A DNA stretch of 22,988 bases from an uncultured Bulleidia sp. (GTDB lineage Bacteria; Bacillota_I; Bacilli_A; Erysipelotrichales; Erysipelotrichaceae). Within the stretch, counting starts at the first letter, position 1. Every line of letters starts with the position of its first letter. Both the position numbers and the translations under genes were made by a program. This document shows positions 1 through 6,153 of this stretch, piece after piece. The notes beneath the pieces were generated by a model that was not told where the DNA came from, searched no databases, and saw nothing but the letters and a program-made list of their open reading frames with translations. The stretch lies in the NCBI GenBank assembly GCA_934757945.1, contig CAKVLT010000025.1, positions 1 through 22,988 on the forward strand, given 5' to 3'.

Positions 1-221
1 AAAAGTGAACCTTTCCTTACTCTGCTAAGAAAGATTCACTTTACTCCATCATTATCTTATTTTGAACATTCTTATCGAAGAACATTCATCATTTTCTCAA
101 CGTTTCTTTTTCCATTTTGCAATGCAAGATTACATATAAGTGCACAGATCAATCCAATAAGGTTCAATGACTATTGATATACTACTCGTAAATATACAGG
201 TGTATGTAGGATGAATCAGAA
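1..221. other. Intergenic stretch with an imperfect hairpin at its left edge
   Basis: No convincing gene is seen here. Bases 2-42 can fold: AAAGTGAA at 2-9 pairs with TTCACTTT at 34-41, with further partial pairing (CTTT/AAAG, TTA/TAA) around a short loop. It could be the intrinsic terminator of a gene ending left of the window. The remainder (43-221) is AT-rich, with no ORF or RNA gene I recognise. Confidence 0.4.
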
Positions 222-398
222 ATGTACGGCAGAAAAGAAGAAATGTGTTATTTAATGGAATTGTATAGTAGTGAGACCTTTGAGTTTCCAGTGATATTTA
301 ATCGTAGAAGAGTTGGCAAACCAACCATTCTTCAAGAATTTGGGTATGAAAAAACAGCCTCATTTTTGAGACTGTTTCCTGAATTACTTTTCAAATGA
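222..398 (+). pseudogene. Remnant of an AAA ATPase (N-terminal fragment)
   Basis: The 58-codon reading frame resembles the start of the archaeal-type/PF01637-like ATPases found widely in Firmicutes, whose N-terminus reads roughly F.GRE.E...L..LY....FE...IYGRRRVGKT. Here the pieces are YGRKEEM, ELYSSETFEFPVIF and NRRRVGKPTILQEF. The P-loop is degenerate: the usual Gly before RRRVGK is Asn, and the Ser/Thr after GK is Pro. Similarity ends near base 340, where the frame runs into the terminator of the convergent glycosidase gene. Family members are usually several hundred residues long. It is therefore a truncated, probably dead copy. No good ribosome site precedes the ATG. Confidence 0.55.
349..377 (-). 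terminator. Intrinsic terminator of the 6-phospho-beta-glucosidase gene
   Basis: On the minus strand, AAACAG-t-CTCA and TGAG-g-CTGTTT form a stem around a short A-rich loop, followed by a run of T. It lies just downstream of the stop codon of the minus-strand gene at 384-1871. Confidence 0.75.
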
Positions 399-1871
399 AT
401 CTGTCAGATCATCACCATTGCTGGAAATAACTTTCTTATACCAGTAGAAAGAGTCTTTACGAGAACGATTCATTGTTCCCTTGCCTTCGTCATCCATATC
501 AACGTAGATGAATCCATATCTCTTTCTCATTTCACCTGTACCAGCAGAAACGACGTCAATGCATCCCCATGTTGTATAGCCAATAACATCTGCACCATTC
601 GCAATTGCTTTATCCATTGCTTCAATATGCTTTCTGTAGTATTCAATTCTGAATGGGTCATGTATAGAACCATCTGCTTCAACTGTATCGAAAGCACCTA
701 AACCATTTTCAACGACCATCATTGGTAAGTTATATCTCTGATAGATCATTTCAAGATAATACTGTAATCCATCTGGATCTACTGCCCATCCCCAATCAGA
801 ATACTCAAGATATTCATTCTTCTGACCAGCAGAGAAGTTACCAGATACCTTATCTGTAACCTTATGTGTTGTTACCAGAGAAGACATGTAGTAAGAGAAT
901 GTATACATATCCACTGTACCTCTGGCAAGATCTGCCAGGTCTTCTTCTGTAATATCTAAATGTACATTGTGTTCATTCCAAAGTCTGGTAGCATAAGAAC
1001 CATATCCACCTAAGCACTGAACATCACCACAGTAGTAGATATTCTTTTCCCACTGGTGCTGACAAGCTAAGATATCTTTTGGATCACATGTAGCTGGATA
1101 GTTAGTTATACCACAGATCATGCATCCAATCATATTTGTTGGATCAATCGCATGACCAATCTGTACTGCCTTAGCAGAAGCTACAAATTTATAGTGTAAA
1201 TGCTGATAAGCTTCCTGATATTCTTCATCTGTATGTTCTCCACCAGCAAAATCCAGGAACATGATTGTGTTGTTGATTTCATTGAATGTCAGCCAGTTAT
1301 GAACAAGTCCTTTATATTCTGTAAAGCATGTTGTTGCGAATCTAACAAAGTGTTCAATTGTTTCTCTGTTTGTCCATCCACCACAATGTTCTTCCAGATA
1401 CAATGGTGTATCGAAATGCCAGATTGTTACCAATGGTTCAATACCATACTTCTGCATTTCCTTGAACATGTCACGATAGAATTCAACACCTTCTTTATTT
1501 GGTTCTTTTTCTAATCCTGTTGGATAAAGTCTGGACCAGGAAATAGACATTCTGAACTGCTTGAAACCCATTTCCGCAAATAATGCGATATCTTCTTTAT
1601 AATGATGATATCCATCTACTGCTTCATGGTTAGGATAGTGATATTCATCCAATACTGCATATTTTGCACCTTCAGGAAGTTTACCTTCTCTTTCTAATGT
1701 GCAATGATTACCTTCTTTATCAATATATGTAATCTTTCTATTTTCATTGACTGTACCACCTGTAGTAACGTCAGTCATTGCTGGACCTCTGCCGCCGAGG
1801 TTCCATCCACCTTCATACTGGTTTGCAGCTACTGCTCCGCCCCATAAAAATCCTTCTGGAAAATGTGCCAT
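384..1871 (-). CDS. bglA: 6-phospho-beta-glucosidase, glycoside hydrolase family 1
   Basis: This cytoplasmic enzyme hydrolyses phosphorylated beta-glucosides (for example cellobiose-6-P or salicin-6-P) delivered by a PTS transporter. The 495-residue length is typical of GH1. The N-terminal FPEGFLWGGAVAANQYEGG, the acid/base segment TFNEIN and the nucleophile segment VVENGLG are all present. The C-terminal SAGTGEMRKRYGFIYVD and SRKDSFYWYKKVI segments are those seen in the phospho-glycosidase branch, where Ser, Lys and Tyr contact the sugar phosphate. The start is supported by AAAGGAG about 8 bases upstream (minus strand). No PTS genes are visible, so it may be a single-gene unit. A cre-like site upstream suggests catabolite repression by CcpA. 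The exact subfamily name (bglA or ascB) cannot be fixed from the sequence alone. Confidence 0.93.
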   Translation of the reverse strand: MAHFPEGFLWGGAVAANQYEGGWNLGGRGPAMTDVTTGGTVNENRKITYIDKEGNHCTLEREGKLPEGAKYAVLDEYHYPNHEAVDGYHHYKEDIALFAEMGFKQFRMSISWSRLYPTGLEKEPNKEGVEFYRDMFKEMQKYGIEPLVTIWHFDTPLYLEEHCGGWTNRETIEHFVRFATTCFTEYKGLVHNWLTFNEINNTIMFLDFAGGEHTDEEYQEAYQHLHYKFVASAKAVQIGHAIDPTNMIGCMICGITNYPATCDPKDILACQHQWEKNIYYCGDVQCLGGYGSYATRLWNEHNVHLDITEEDLADLARGTVDMYTFSYYMSSLVTTHKVTDKVSGNFSAGQKNEYLEYSDWGWAVDPDGLQYYLEMIYQRYNLPMMVVENGLGAFDTVEADGSIHDPFRIEYYRKHIEAMDKAIANGADVIGYTTWGCIDVVSAGTGEMRKRYGFIYVDMDDEGKGTMNRSRKDSFYWYKKVISSNGDDLTDSFEK

Positions 1872-1904
1872 TTATTTTTTCTCCTTTTAACTATGTATAT
1901 TGTA

Positions 1905-1918
1905 TCAAAGCGTTTACA
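1905..1918 (-). promoter_or_regulatory. cre-like (CcpA) operator upstream of bglA
   Basis: On the minus strand the 14-mer TGTAAACGCTTTGA differs from the cre consensus TGTAARCGYTWWCA at one position (G for the penultimate C). It lies about 35-50 bp before the start codon, where CcpA binding would block transcription. This fits control of a beta-glucoside gene by glucose. Confidence 0.6.
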
Positions 1919-1986
1919 TAATATATGTAAATTTGCTCGAAATACTATTCAAAATTGAAAATTTGGCAGTTTAGTAAGTAATACAA

Positions 1987-2013
1987 AAAAAAGCCCCAGA
2001 ATATGGGACTTTT
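1987..2013. terminator. Hairpin 5 bp left of the left att core
   Basis: AAG.CCCA at 1991-1998 pairs with TGGG.CTT at 2004-2011, with one C/A mismatch and flanking A and T runs on the two sides, so it could terminate in either direction. It belongs to the chromosomal side of the insertion. A hairpin of different sequence occupies the same position relative to the right att core (7679-7703). Confidence 0.6.
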
Positions 2014-2018
2014 CCTGA

Positions 2019-2046
2019 TTTCCAAACTGAATAAATTAACGCTTGG
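2019..2046 (+). repeat. attL: left copy of the 28-bp direct repeat
   Basis: The 28 bases beginning TTTCCAAACTG and ending TTAACGCTTGG are identical to 7710-7737 in the same orientation. The two copies bracket a block with a tyrosine integrase and distinct codon use, as expected for the core of a site-specific recombination event. The repeat does not look like a tRNA 3' end. Confidence 0.88.
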
Positions 2047-2085
2047 TTATCTGTGGTATCCTTTATCCATGGGCTTTTTTAATGC

Positions 2086-2107
2086 ATTTGTAACCTATTT
2101 GTAACCT
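2086..2107 (+). repeat. Two tandem 11-bp repeats (ATTTGTAACCT)
   Basis: ATTTGTAACCT occurs twice in tandem at 2086-2096 and 2097-2107. The unit is related to the three TGTAGCCTACT repeats at the right end (7605-7637): same 11-bp period and same orientation. The position, 40 bp inside the att core, fits arm-type binding sites for the integrase N-terminal domain. The binding itself is inferred. Confidence 0.65.
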
Positions 2108-2140
2108 TTTGTCATTTTCAGCCTAAAAATGGAGTGTTTA

Positions 2141-2293
2141 CACATTTGAAGGAAACCGTTAAAAACCCTCACATTTGCAAATTTTTAAAAACAGACCTTC
2201 AAATGTGACAAGTCCTTTATTCATGGGCTTTTTGACCCAAAAAACCCCACATTTGAAAGAAAAAAGAAAGCACGGCAAAAACCTTCAAATGTG
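2141..2293 (+). repeat. Left subterminal inverted repeat with five 12-bp motifs
   Basis: Five copies of a CACATTTGAAGG-like 12-mer lie at 2141 (+), 2170 (+, CACATTTGCAAA), 2196 (-), 2248 (+) and 2282 (-). The whole block matches the reverse complement of 7449-7600 in motif order, orientation and spacing. Long identical stretches surround copies 2 and 3 and the central block at 2205-2233. Iteron-like initiator binding or accessory recombination sites are the likely roles. Confidence 0.85.
2207..2234 (+). terminator. Inward-facing terminator inside the left inverted repeat
   Basis: AAGTCC at 2210-2215 pairs (one G.U) with GGGCTT at 2225-2230, followed by TTT. Read on the plus strand it would stop transcription entering the element from the left. 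The mirrored copy at the right end has a perfect AAGCCC/GGGCTT stem. Confidence 0.55.
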
Positions 2294-2297
2294 GAGG

Positions 2298-2322
2298 TAA
2301 AAGGACGGTTAACCGTCTTTTT
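2298..2322. terminator. Bidirectional terminator-like palindrome at the end of the repressor gene
   Basis: GACGGTT and AACCGTC at 2304-2317 form a perfect palindrome flanked by AAAA on the left and TTTT on the right. It overlaps the stop codon of the minus-strand repressor gene. A hairpin would have to open the central bases to form a loop. Confidence 0.5.
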
Positions 2323-2734
2323 CCTTATAGTTTTCTAGTTCCTTTAAAAGTAAATTAAACGCAACCAATTTTATTTTTTCTTCTAACAGATCTAATTTTT
2401 CATATGGTATATAGTAGCTATTTCCTAAAATATCGCTAACCCTTAAACCGTTAGCTAATTTTTCATACTTGAAAAAATAATTTTCAAGTAGAACATAAAA
2501 CAACGGATTAAAGTCCTCAGTAAAATACTTAACTCCATTAGTCTTACGTAAAAAATTGACATCAACCCCCAGGGCGTCGGCTAATGGTTTTAGCGTTGTG
2601 TTTCTAGCGTTTTCGGGATCCTCACGAGTTAGCGTATATATAGTATTTACGGGTATACCGCTTTTTTCTGATAATTCTTTTAGGGTCAATCCCTTTTCGG
2701 AACATAAATCCTTTATATTTTCACCTATTGCCAT
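2309..2734 (-). CDS. XRE/CI-like transcriptional repressor
   Basis: The 141-residue protein has an N-terminal Cro/C1-type helix-turn-helix at about residues 5-65 (GENIKDLCSEKGLTLKELSE, then SGIPVNTIYTL and TTLKPLADALGVDVNFL). The C-terminal half is helical and rich in aromatic and charged residues, with no recognisable peptidase domain. It is divergent from the early operon and separated from it by about 100 bp holding a promoter, the usual layout of a phage-type lysogeny switch. Upstream of the ATG there is no Shine-Dalgarno sequence. A candidate promoter (TTGTAC, 18 bp, TAAAAT on the minus strand) would start transcription almost at the ATG, so the message may be leaderless, as known for lambda cI from PRM. 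It probably represses the operon at 2837-7206. Confidence 0.85.
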   Translation of the reverse strand: MAIGENIKDLCSEKGLTLKELSEKSGIPVNTIYTLTREDPENARNTTLKPLADALGVDVNFLRKTNGVKYFTEDFNPLFYVLLENYFFKYEKLANGLRVSDILGNSYYIPYEKLDLLEEKIKLVAFNLLLKELENYKEKDG

Positions 2735-2782
2735 GAAAATATTTTAATTTGAAATTAACGGAAAGTACAAATTAATTAAAGC

Positions 2783-2811
2783 TTGATTTTCGATTAACTT
2801 TAAATTAATAT
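2783..2811 (+). promoter_or_regulatory. SigA-type promoter of the early operon
   Basis: TTGATT at 2783-2788 is followed after 17 bp by TAATAT at 2806-2811. Transcription would begin near 2818, leaving a leader of about 20 nt with AAAGGAG at 2822-2828 before the ATG at 2837. The surrounding TTAATT-rich repeats may be repressor operators. Confidence 0.6.
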
Positions 2812-2836
2812 TTAATTAATGAAAGGAGTTATAAAA

Positions 2837-3037
2837 ATGCTTACAGTAGACAAGAAAAAAATAGAGACACTACAGGCTAGAAATGGAATTCCGTCGGAAG
2901 AGTTACCGACCATAACGGGGCTATCCTGGCTAACGATCCAAAACATGAAGAACGGCAAGCCGTGCCGACCTACAAGTGTACACAAGTTAGCTAAAGCGCT
3001 GGGCGTTGACGTAACAGAACTACTTAAAGGAGACTAA
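2837..3037 (+). CDS. Small XRE-family HTH protein (Cro-like)
   Basis: The 66-residue protein is almost entirely a helix-turn-helix domain: LSWLTIQNMKNGKPCRPTSV followed by HKLAKALGVDVTELLKGD is the second half of a Cro/C1-type fold. An upstream ATG at 2819 exists, but AAAGGAG at 2822-2828 lies between the two and correctly serves the ATG at 2837. It is the first gene after the promoter opposite the repressor, so it probably acts as the antagonist (Cro-like) or as an activator of the operon. It is followed 4 bp later by the next gene. Confidence 0.82.
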   Translation: MLTVDKKKIETLQARNGIPSEELPTITGLSWLTIQNMKNGKPCRPTSVHKLAKALGVDVTELLKGD

Positions 3038-3041
3038 CAAC

Positions 3042-3248
3042 ATGAGAGAGACCTATACAGGGCATTGTGTAACCGTGTTAGAGGCCAGCAAGATCATGAA
3101 GAAAAGTCCGCAATACGTCCGACAGGGCATACGGTCCGGAGCGCTTCCAATTGGTAAGGCTATAAAGTTAGACGGCAGCAGTAAATACACGTACTACATA
3201 AGCCCTAAGTTATTAAGGGACTATACAGGAGCGCACTTAAATGAATGA
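3042..3248 (+). CDS. Excisionase-like helix-turn-helix protein
   Basis: The 68-residue protein contains a MerR/HTH_17-type DNA-binding segment: VTVLEASKIMKKSPQYVRQ followed by GIRSGALPIGKAI, then a wing-like KYTYYISPKLLRDY. Proteins of this size and shape act as recombination directionality factors (Xis) or replication accessory factors in integrative elements. GGAGA precedes the ATG. The gene overlaps the next by 8 bases, so the two are probably translated together. Xis is favoured because the element encodes a tyrosine integrase and no other Xis candidate is present. No motif proves it. Confidence 0.72.
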   Translation: MRETYTGHCVTVLEASKIMKKSPQYVRQGIRSGALPIGKAIKLDGSSKYTYYISPKLLRDYTGAHLNE

Positions 3249-4251
3249 AATAAAAATTCATGGTGAAACGCCTGTCTCTTACACGGCTAGCGATATACCG
3301 CGCTATGCTAGAGCGCTAGCTTTAAGCGGTTTTAGAGTGTTTCCTTTAATTCCTGGTGATAAGCGCCCAATGATAGCCAGATGGCAAGAACAAGCAACAA
3401 ATAGGCTAGAACAAGTCTCTAGCTGGTGGCAGATCCACCCCACCGCCAATATAGGCATAGCGACGGGCAACGGGCTAACGGTAATAGATGTGGATACCAA
3501 AGAGCATAACGGCGGCAAAGGCGCCGACGGGGAAAACAGTTTATTAGAATGGCAAATCTTTAACGGTTATCTACCGCCTACATTAACCGTGTTAACGCAA
3601 AGCGGAGGCAAGCACCTATACTACTTAACTGAGAAGGACTACCACAACAAGGCCGGCCTATTGCCAGGAATTGACGTTAGAGGCACCGGCGGTTATGTAG
3701 TTGCACCGGGTTCAATGATTAATGGCAAGCCCTACCGCATTATAGGGGACGTATTCAGTGTAAAGCCCGGAGGTGAAGAACTAGCCCATCTAATGGAAGA
3801 AGAGCCCGAGAACGAGCCGAAAGCACCACCAGGAACCGGGGAAACGCTTATACCTCAAGGACAACGAACCGACTACCTAATAAGACAATGTGGAGCCCTA
3901 CAGGATGGCACCAAGTCAAAGGAAACCATAAAAGATCTAATAGCCGTAATTAACCAAAATCAGCTTGAAACACCGCTAACAGATGCCGAACTAGAGAAAG
4001 AGGTTTACCCATGTTTAGAGCGTTTCAAGGCGCACCCACCAAAAGCAATAAGCGCCGAACAAATGGCACTAGCTAAAGGCGTTAACCTGGTATCGTTTGA
4101 GCAATTGCACTATAAAACGATAGAATGGCTAATACCTGGGTATATTCCTAAAGGCTGCATAACCATTTTAGGAGGCGACGGAGGACAGGGAAAGACCTCA
4201 CTATGGTGTAACATAGTTAGCGCTATATCATGCGGAAAAAACAGCATATAA
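3241..4251 (+). CDS. Primase-polymerase/helicase replication protein, N-terminal fragment
   Basis: Residues about 20-180 form a bifunctional primase/polymerase (Prim-Pol) domain: the metal-binding VIDVD (81-85), SGGKHLYY (121-128) and DVRGTGGYVVAPGS (145-158). A linker follows, then the start of a RecA/AAA-type helicase domain with the Walker A motif GGDGGQGKTS (311-320). The frame stops at TAA 4249-4251, right after Walker A, and a second in-frame TAA lies at 4285-4287. The same frame continues at about 4297 with FSGEDDPESVLKKRL and the Walker B half. The natural product was almost certainly one protein of about 617 residues (3241-5094) that primes and unwinds element DNA. Either the gene is inactivated or the sequence has indel errors here. 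The Prim-Pol domain itself is intact. Confidence 0.85.
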   Translation: MNEIKIHGETPVSYTASDIPRYARALALSGFRVFPLIPGDKRPMIARWQEQATNRLEQVSSWWQIHPTANIGIATGNGLTVIDVDTKEHNGGKGADGENSLLEWQIFNGYLPPTLTVLTQSGGKHLYYLTEKDYHNKAGLLPGIDVRGTGGYVVAPGSMINGKPYRIIGDVFSVKPGGEELAHLMEEEPENEPKAPPGTGETLIPQGQRTDYLIRQCGALQDGTKSKETIKDLIAVINQNQLETPLTDAELEKEVYPCLERFKAHPPKAISAEQMALAKGVNLVSFEQLHYKTIEWLIPGYIPKGCITILGGDGGQGKTSLWCNIVSAISCGKNSI

Positions 4252-4300
4252 GACCGTTCTACGCGATTAAACAGTCACGACATATAACGTGTATTCAGTG
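4236..4300 (+). other. Lesion splitting the replication gene
   Basis: The frame before 4248 and after 4297 is the same, but between them it has two TAA stops (4249-4251 and 4285-4287) and reads unlike the family. The frame starting at 4242 is open across the gap and reads IRPFYAIKQSRHITCI, which fits a normal linker better. A pair of compensating single-base changes, a loss near 4236-4250 and a gain near 4290, would explain everything. Confidence 0.6.
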
Positions 4301-4320
4301 GCGAGGACGACCCCGAGAGC

Positions 4321-5094
4321 GTGCTCAAAAAGCGCCTAATAGAGTACCAGGCAGACGAGAAAAAGATATACACGCTAAGGCTAGACGATAGCGTGCTAGA
4401 GAGTATAACCATAGGCGGGGAGTTATTACCCGAGATGGTAGAGCAATACAAGCCCCTGTTAGTTGTATTGGATCCAATACAGCAGTTTCTTAAAGACATA
4501 GACATGTCTAAAAGAAACGACGTACGAAGAACACTGCAAACGCTAGCCTCACTAGGCAAGCAGTACGGCACCAGCTTTCTTCTTGTGGTCCATACCAACA
4601 AGAGGGACAAAGTGGCAAGTTTTAGGGATAAGCTAAGCGATAGCGCCGACCTATGGGACATAGCAAGAAGCGTTCTAGCAGTTGGAAGAACCCAAGACGG
4701 TACCGGCTTTATATCGCAAGAAAAAAGCTCATACAGCGCGCTAAACGATACTATTTTATTCACGTTTGAAGGGTTAACCATAAAGCCCACCGGAACGGAT
4801 TCAAGGCACTATGTAGAGCTTACAACAGGGCGCAAACAAGCCAACAAGCAGCAAGAACGCGAGGACGTCAAAGAGGATATACTTTCCTTCCTGGAGATAA
4901 ACGACAACATAGAAAAGCGGTATCTATTGGAACACATGCAGACAAACGGCCACACGGTCAACATGGTAAACAATGCCATTAAAGACCTTAAAGACACCAA
5001 CCAAATAGAAATAGTTAAACGCGCCGACGGCTACGGGAACGGCGTTAAAACATTCGTAAAATTAAGAAAGGAATACCAGAATGAAGAACTATGA
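4321..5094 (+). CDS. Primase-polymerase/helicase replication protein, C-terminal fragment
   Basis: This frame carries the second half of a RepA/AAA_25-type RecA fold: Walker B LLVVLDPIQQFL (residues about 46-57), a following SFLLVVHTNKR sensor-like strand, and a C-terminal winged-helix segment (about residues 180-250: EDILSFLEINDNIEKRYLLE and so on). The homologous sequence begins upstream of the GTG at 4321, with FSGEDDPES at 4297-4320, and no ribosome site precedes the GTG. It is therefore best read as the tail of the gene starting at 3241 rather than a separate gene. It overlaps the next gene by 14 bases. Separated from Walker A, this piece should not hydrolyse ATP by itself. Confidence 0.8.
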   Translation: MLKKRLIEYQADEKKIYTLRLDDSVLESITIGGELLPEMVEQYKPLLVVLDPIQQFLKDIDMSKRNDVRRTLQTLASLGKQYGTSFLLVVHTNKRDKVASFRDKLSDSADLWDIARSVLAVGRTQDGTGFISQEKSSYSALNDTILFTFEGLTIKPTGTDSRHYVELTTGRKQANKQQEREDVKEDILSFLEINDNIEKRYLLEHMQTNGHTVNMVNNAIKDLKDTNQIEIVKRADGYGNGVKTFVKLRKEYQNEEL

Positions 5095-5686
5095 AGAAAC
5101 AATCCTAAATGGATTATATGAAATCAATGAAAAGGCTATCGAGCTTAAAAACACTAAAGATGCAGAGCTACACAAAGCCGAGAATACATACAAAAGCCAA
5201 GCGTTGGAAAGAGCTAGAGCAAGTATCGAGGAAAACTACACAAGCGCCATCAGAGAGCTAACATCAAAAGAAAGAGCCTACTTAAGTACACTCAATACAG
5301 CTATACGCCGACAGGTAAGCGAAATCGCTACAAAGAGCCTAACAGATGAAGAAATTACCGATATGGAGTTTATCAAGGCCTACGGCATCAAAAAGATGCA
5401 GAACAACCCTATTTTGTTTAATATGTACCTGGAGAAGCACGGTAAGAGCTTTCCATTCAGAACCCTTCTTGCTTCGGATGGCGTAAACCTAGATAATACA
5501 TCTATCCCACTAACTGAAATTGATAATTTATTTCAGTCTTGCGAGTATTACCTCACTAACATTGAAACATGCGATACATACGCTCAGAGCCTAGATAGCG
5601 CCGTAACTTTGGATACCCGCGTGGGATCTATTTCCAGGAATGGCTATTATATCGATAATTTTATCAATACATACACAGAGGGCTAA
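5081..5686 (+). CDS. Hypothetical helical protein of the integrated element
   Basis: I do not recognise this 201-residue protein. The first 100 residues are strongly charged and helical (ELHKAENTYKSQALERARAS and SAIRELTSKERAYLSTLNTA), consistent with a coiled coil. The second half is mixed (KAYGIKKMQNNPILFNMYLE, FPFRTLLASDGVNLDN). AGAAAGGA lies 8-10 bases before the ATG, and the start overlaps the end of the replication gene by 14 bases, implying coupled translation. There is no signal peptide, membrane segment or known catalytic motif. Its place between replication and integration genes is where satellites often keep helper-interaction or accessory replication genes, but that is only positional inference. 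Confidence 0.75.
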   Translation: MKNYEETILNGLYEINEKAIELKNTKDAELHKAENTYKSQALERARASIEENYTSAIRELTSKERAYLSTLNTAIRRQVSEIATKSLTDEEITDMEFIKAYGIKKMQNNPILFNMYLEKHGKSFPFRTLLASDGVNLDNTSIPLTEIDNLFQSCEYYLTNIETCDTYAQSLDSAVTLDTRVGSISRNGYYIDNFINTYTEG

Positions 5687-5690
5687 GCAC

Positions 5691-5873
5691 ATGAAAACAC
5701 TACACTACTACACCGCTTTAATAGCTATGATTAATAGTCTGGACGACCAAGGACTAGAAAAGGCCTATGTGCTTATACAACGCCTTTTCCTAAGGTATGG
5801 CGTACCAGGTAAAGGCGCCATAAAGGAATATGACGAGAAAATGAGCCAGCTTAAAGGCTTGCTGAACCTATGA
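5691..5873 (+). CDS. Hypothetical 60-residue protein
   Basis: This is a small, probably helical protein: LHYYTALIAMINSLDDQGLE is followed by KAYVLIQRLFLRYGVPGK and a charged tail. The phrase 'ALIAMINSLDDQGLEKAYVLIQRL' resembles small proteins of phage and integrative elements that have no assigned role. The start at 5691 is chosen because it follows the preceding stop by 4 bp and has AGAGGG upstream. An in-frame ATG at 5640 lies inside the previous gene. Its last codon overlaps the ATG of the next gene (ATGA). Confidence 0.65.
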   Translation: MKTLHYYTALIAMINSLDDQGLEKAYVLIQRLFLRYGVPGKGAIKEYDEKMSQLKGLLNL

Positions 5874-6109
5874 AAAAGAAAAATATACTTGATAGAATAC
5901 TAGACGATCTAGAAATAGATCTGGATAACTTCGAGATTGATACAGATTTCGTGATTGATACAGATTTCGAGATTGATACGGATTTCGAGATTGATACAGA
6001 TTCCGAGATTGATACAGATTCCGAGATTGATACAGATTCCGAGATTGATTCAGATTCCGAGATTGATTCAGATTCCGAGATTGATTCAGATTTCGATATT
6101 AAGCTATAA
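5870..6109 (+). CDS. Acidic hexapeptide-repeat protein (EIDTDS repeats)
   Basis: The 79-residue protein begins MKKKNILDRILDDLEIDLDN and then consists of about ten six-residue repeats of the form [F/S]-E-I-D-[T/S]-D, ending FDIKL. Acidic residues dominate, so the protein is highly negative. Every second residue is Asp or Glu and the residues between are Phe, Ile, Thr or Ser, so an extended strand would put all the acids on one face. The coding DNA is an 18-bp tandem repeat (about 5930-6095) that drifts from TTC to TCC and ACA to TCA along its length, a sign of expansion by slippage. Translation is coupled to the previous gene through ATGA, which supports real expression. The function is unknown. 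A DNA mimic, a metal-binding tail or a disordered spacer are all possible. Confidence 0.7.
   Translation: MKKKNILDRILDDLEIDLDNFEIDTDFVIDTDFEIDTDFEIDTDSEIDTDSEIDTDSEIDSDSEIDSDSEIDSDFDIKL
5936..6095 (+). repeat. 18-bp coding minisatellite
   Basis: Tandem units of GAGATTGATACAGATTTC or its TCC/TCA variants are repeated roughly nine to ten times within the acidic-repeat gene. The period is 18 bp, so copy-number changes keep the frame. Confidence 0.85.
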
Positions 6110-6135
6110 AAGAGCCCCTACTAAAAGGGGCTTTA
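6109..6135 (+). terminator. Intrinsic terminator between the acidic-repeat gene and the integrase
   Basis: AGCCCCT at 6113-6119 pairs with AGGGGCT at 6126-6132 around ACTAAA, with A-rich sequence before and TTTA after. It starts at the stop codon of the acidic-repeat gene and sits just before the integrase ribosome site, so integrase expression from the operon would depend on readthrough. Confidence 0.7.
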
Positions 6136-6153
6136 CTTCCTGGAGGCACACAC

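Larger units (their letters stand above)
2047..2308. other. Left non-coding end of the 5.7-kb element
   Basis: No gene is seen. The stretch holds the 11-bp tandem repeats (2086-2107), the left subterminal inverted repeat (2141-2293) and an extra copy of the CTTTAT.CATGGGCTTTTT block at 2061-2080, which otherwise occurs in the middle of each inverted repeat (2215-2233, and reversed at 7508-7527). Confidence 0.8.

Noticed and set aside
1200..1514. Plus-strand 104-codon frame
   Set aside because: It is antisense to the well-supported glycoside hydrolase and its product looks random.
2019..2046. att repeat as the 3' end of a tRNA gene
   Set aside because: The 28-bp sequence has no T-arm consensus or acceptor stem, and no tRNA-like fold is visible upstream.
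4236..4300. Programmed frameshift or recoding in the replication gene
   Set aside because: No slippery site with a downstream structure is evident, and two separate shifts in opposite directions would be needed. Mutation or sequencing error is simpler.
4275..4790. Minus-strand 171-codon frame
   Set aside because: It is antisense to the helicase half of the replication gene, is low-complexity Ser/Leu-rich and has no ribosome site.
5930..6100. Regular repeats that could suggest a CRISPR array
   Set aside because: The 18-bp units are contiguous with no unique spacers and encode an in-frame peptide repeat, so it is a coding minisatellite.
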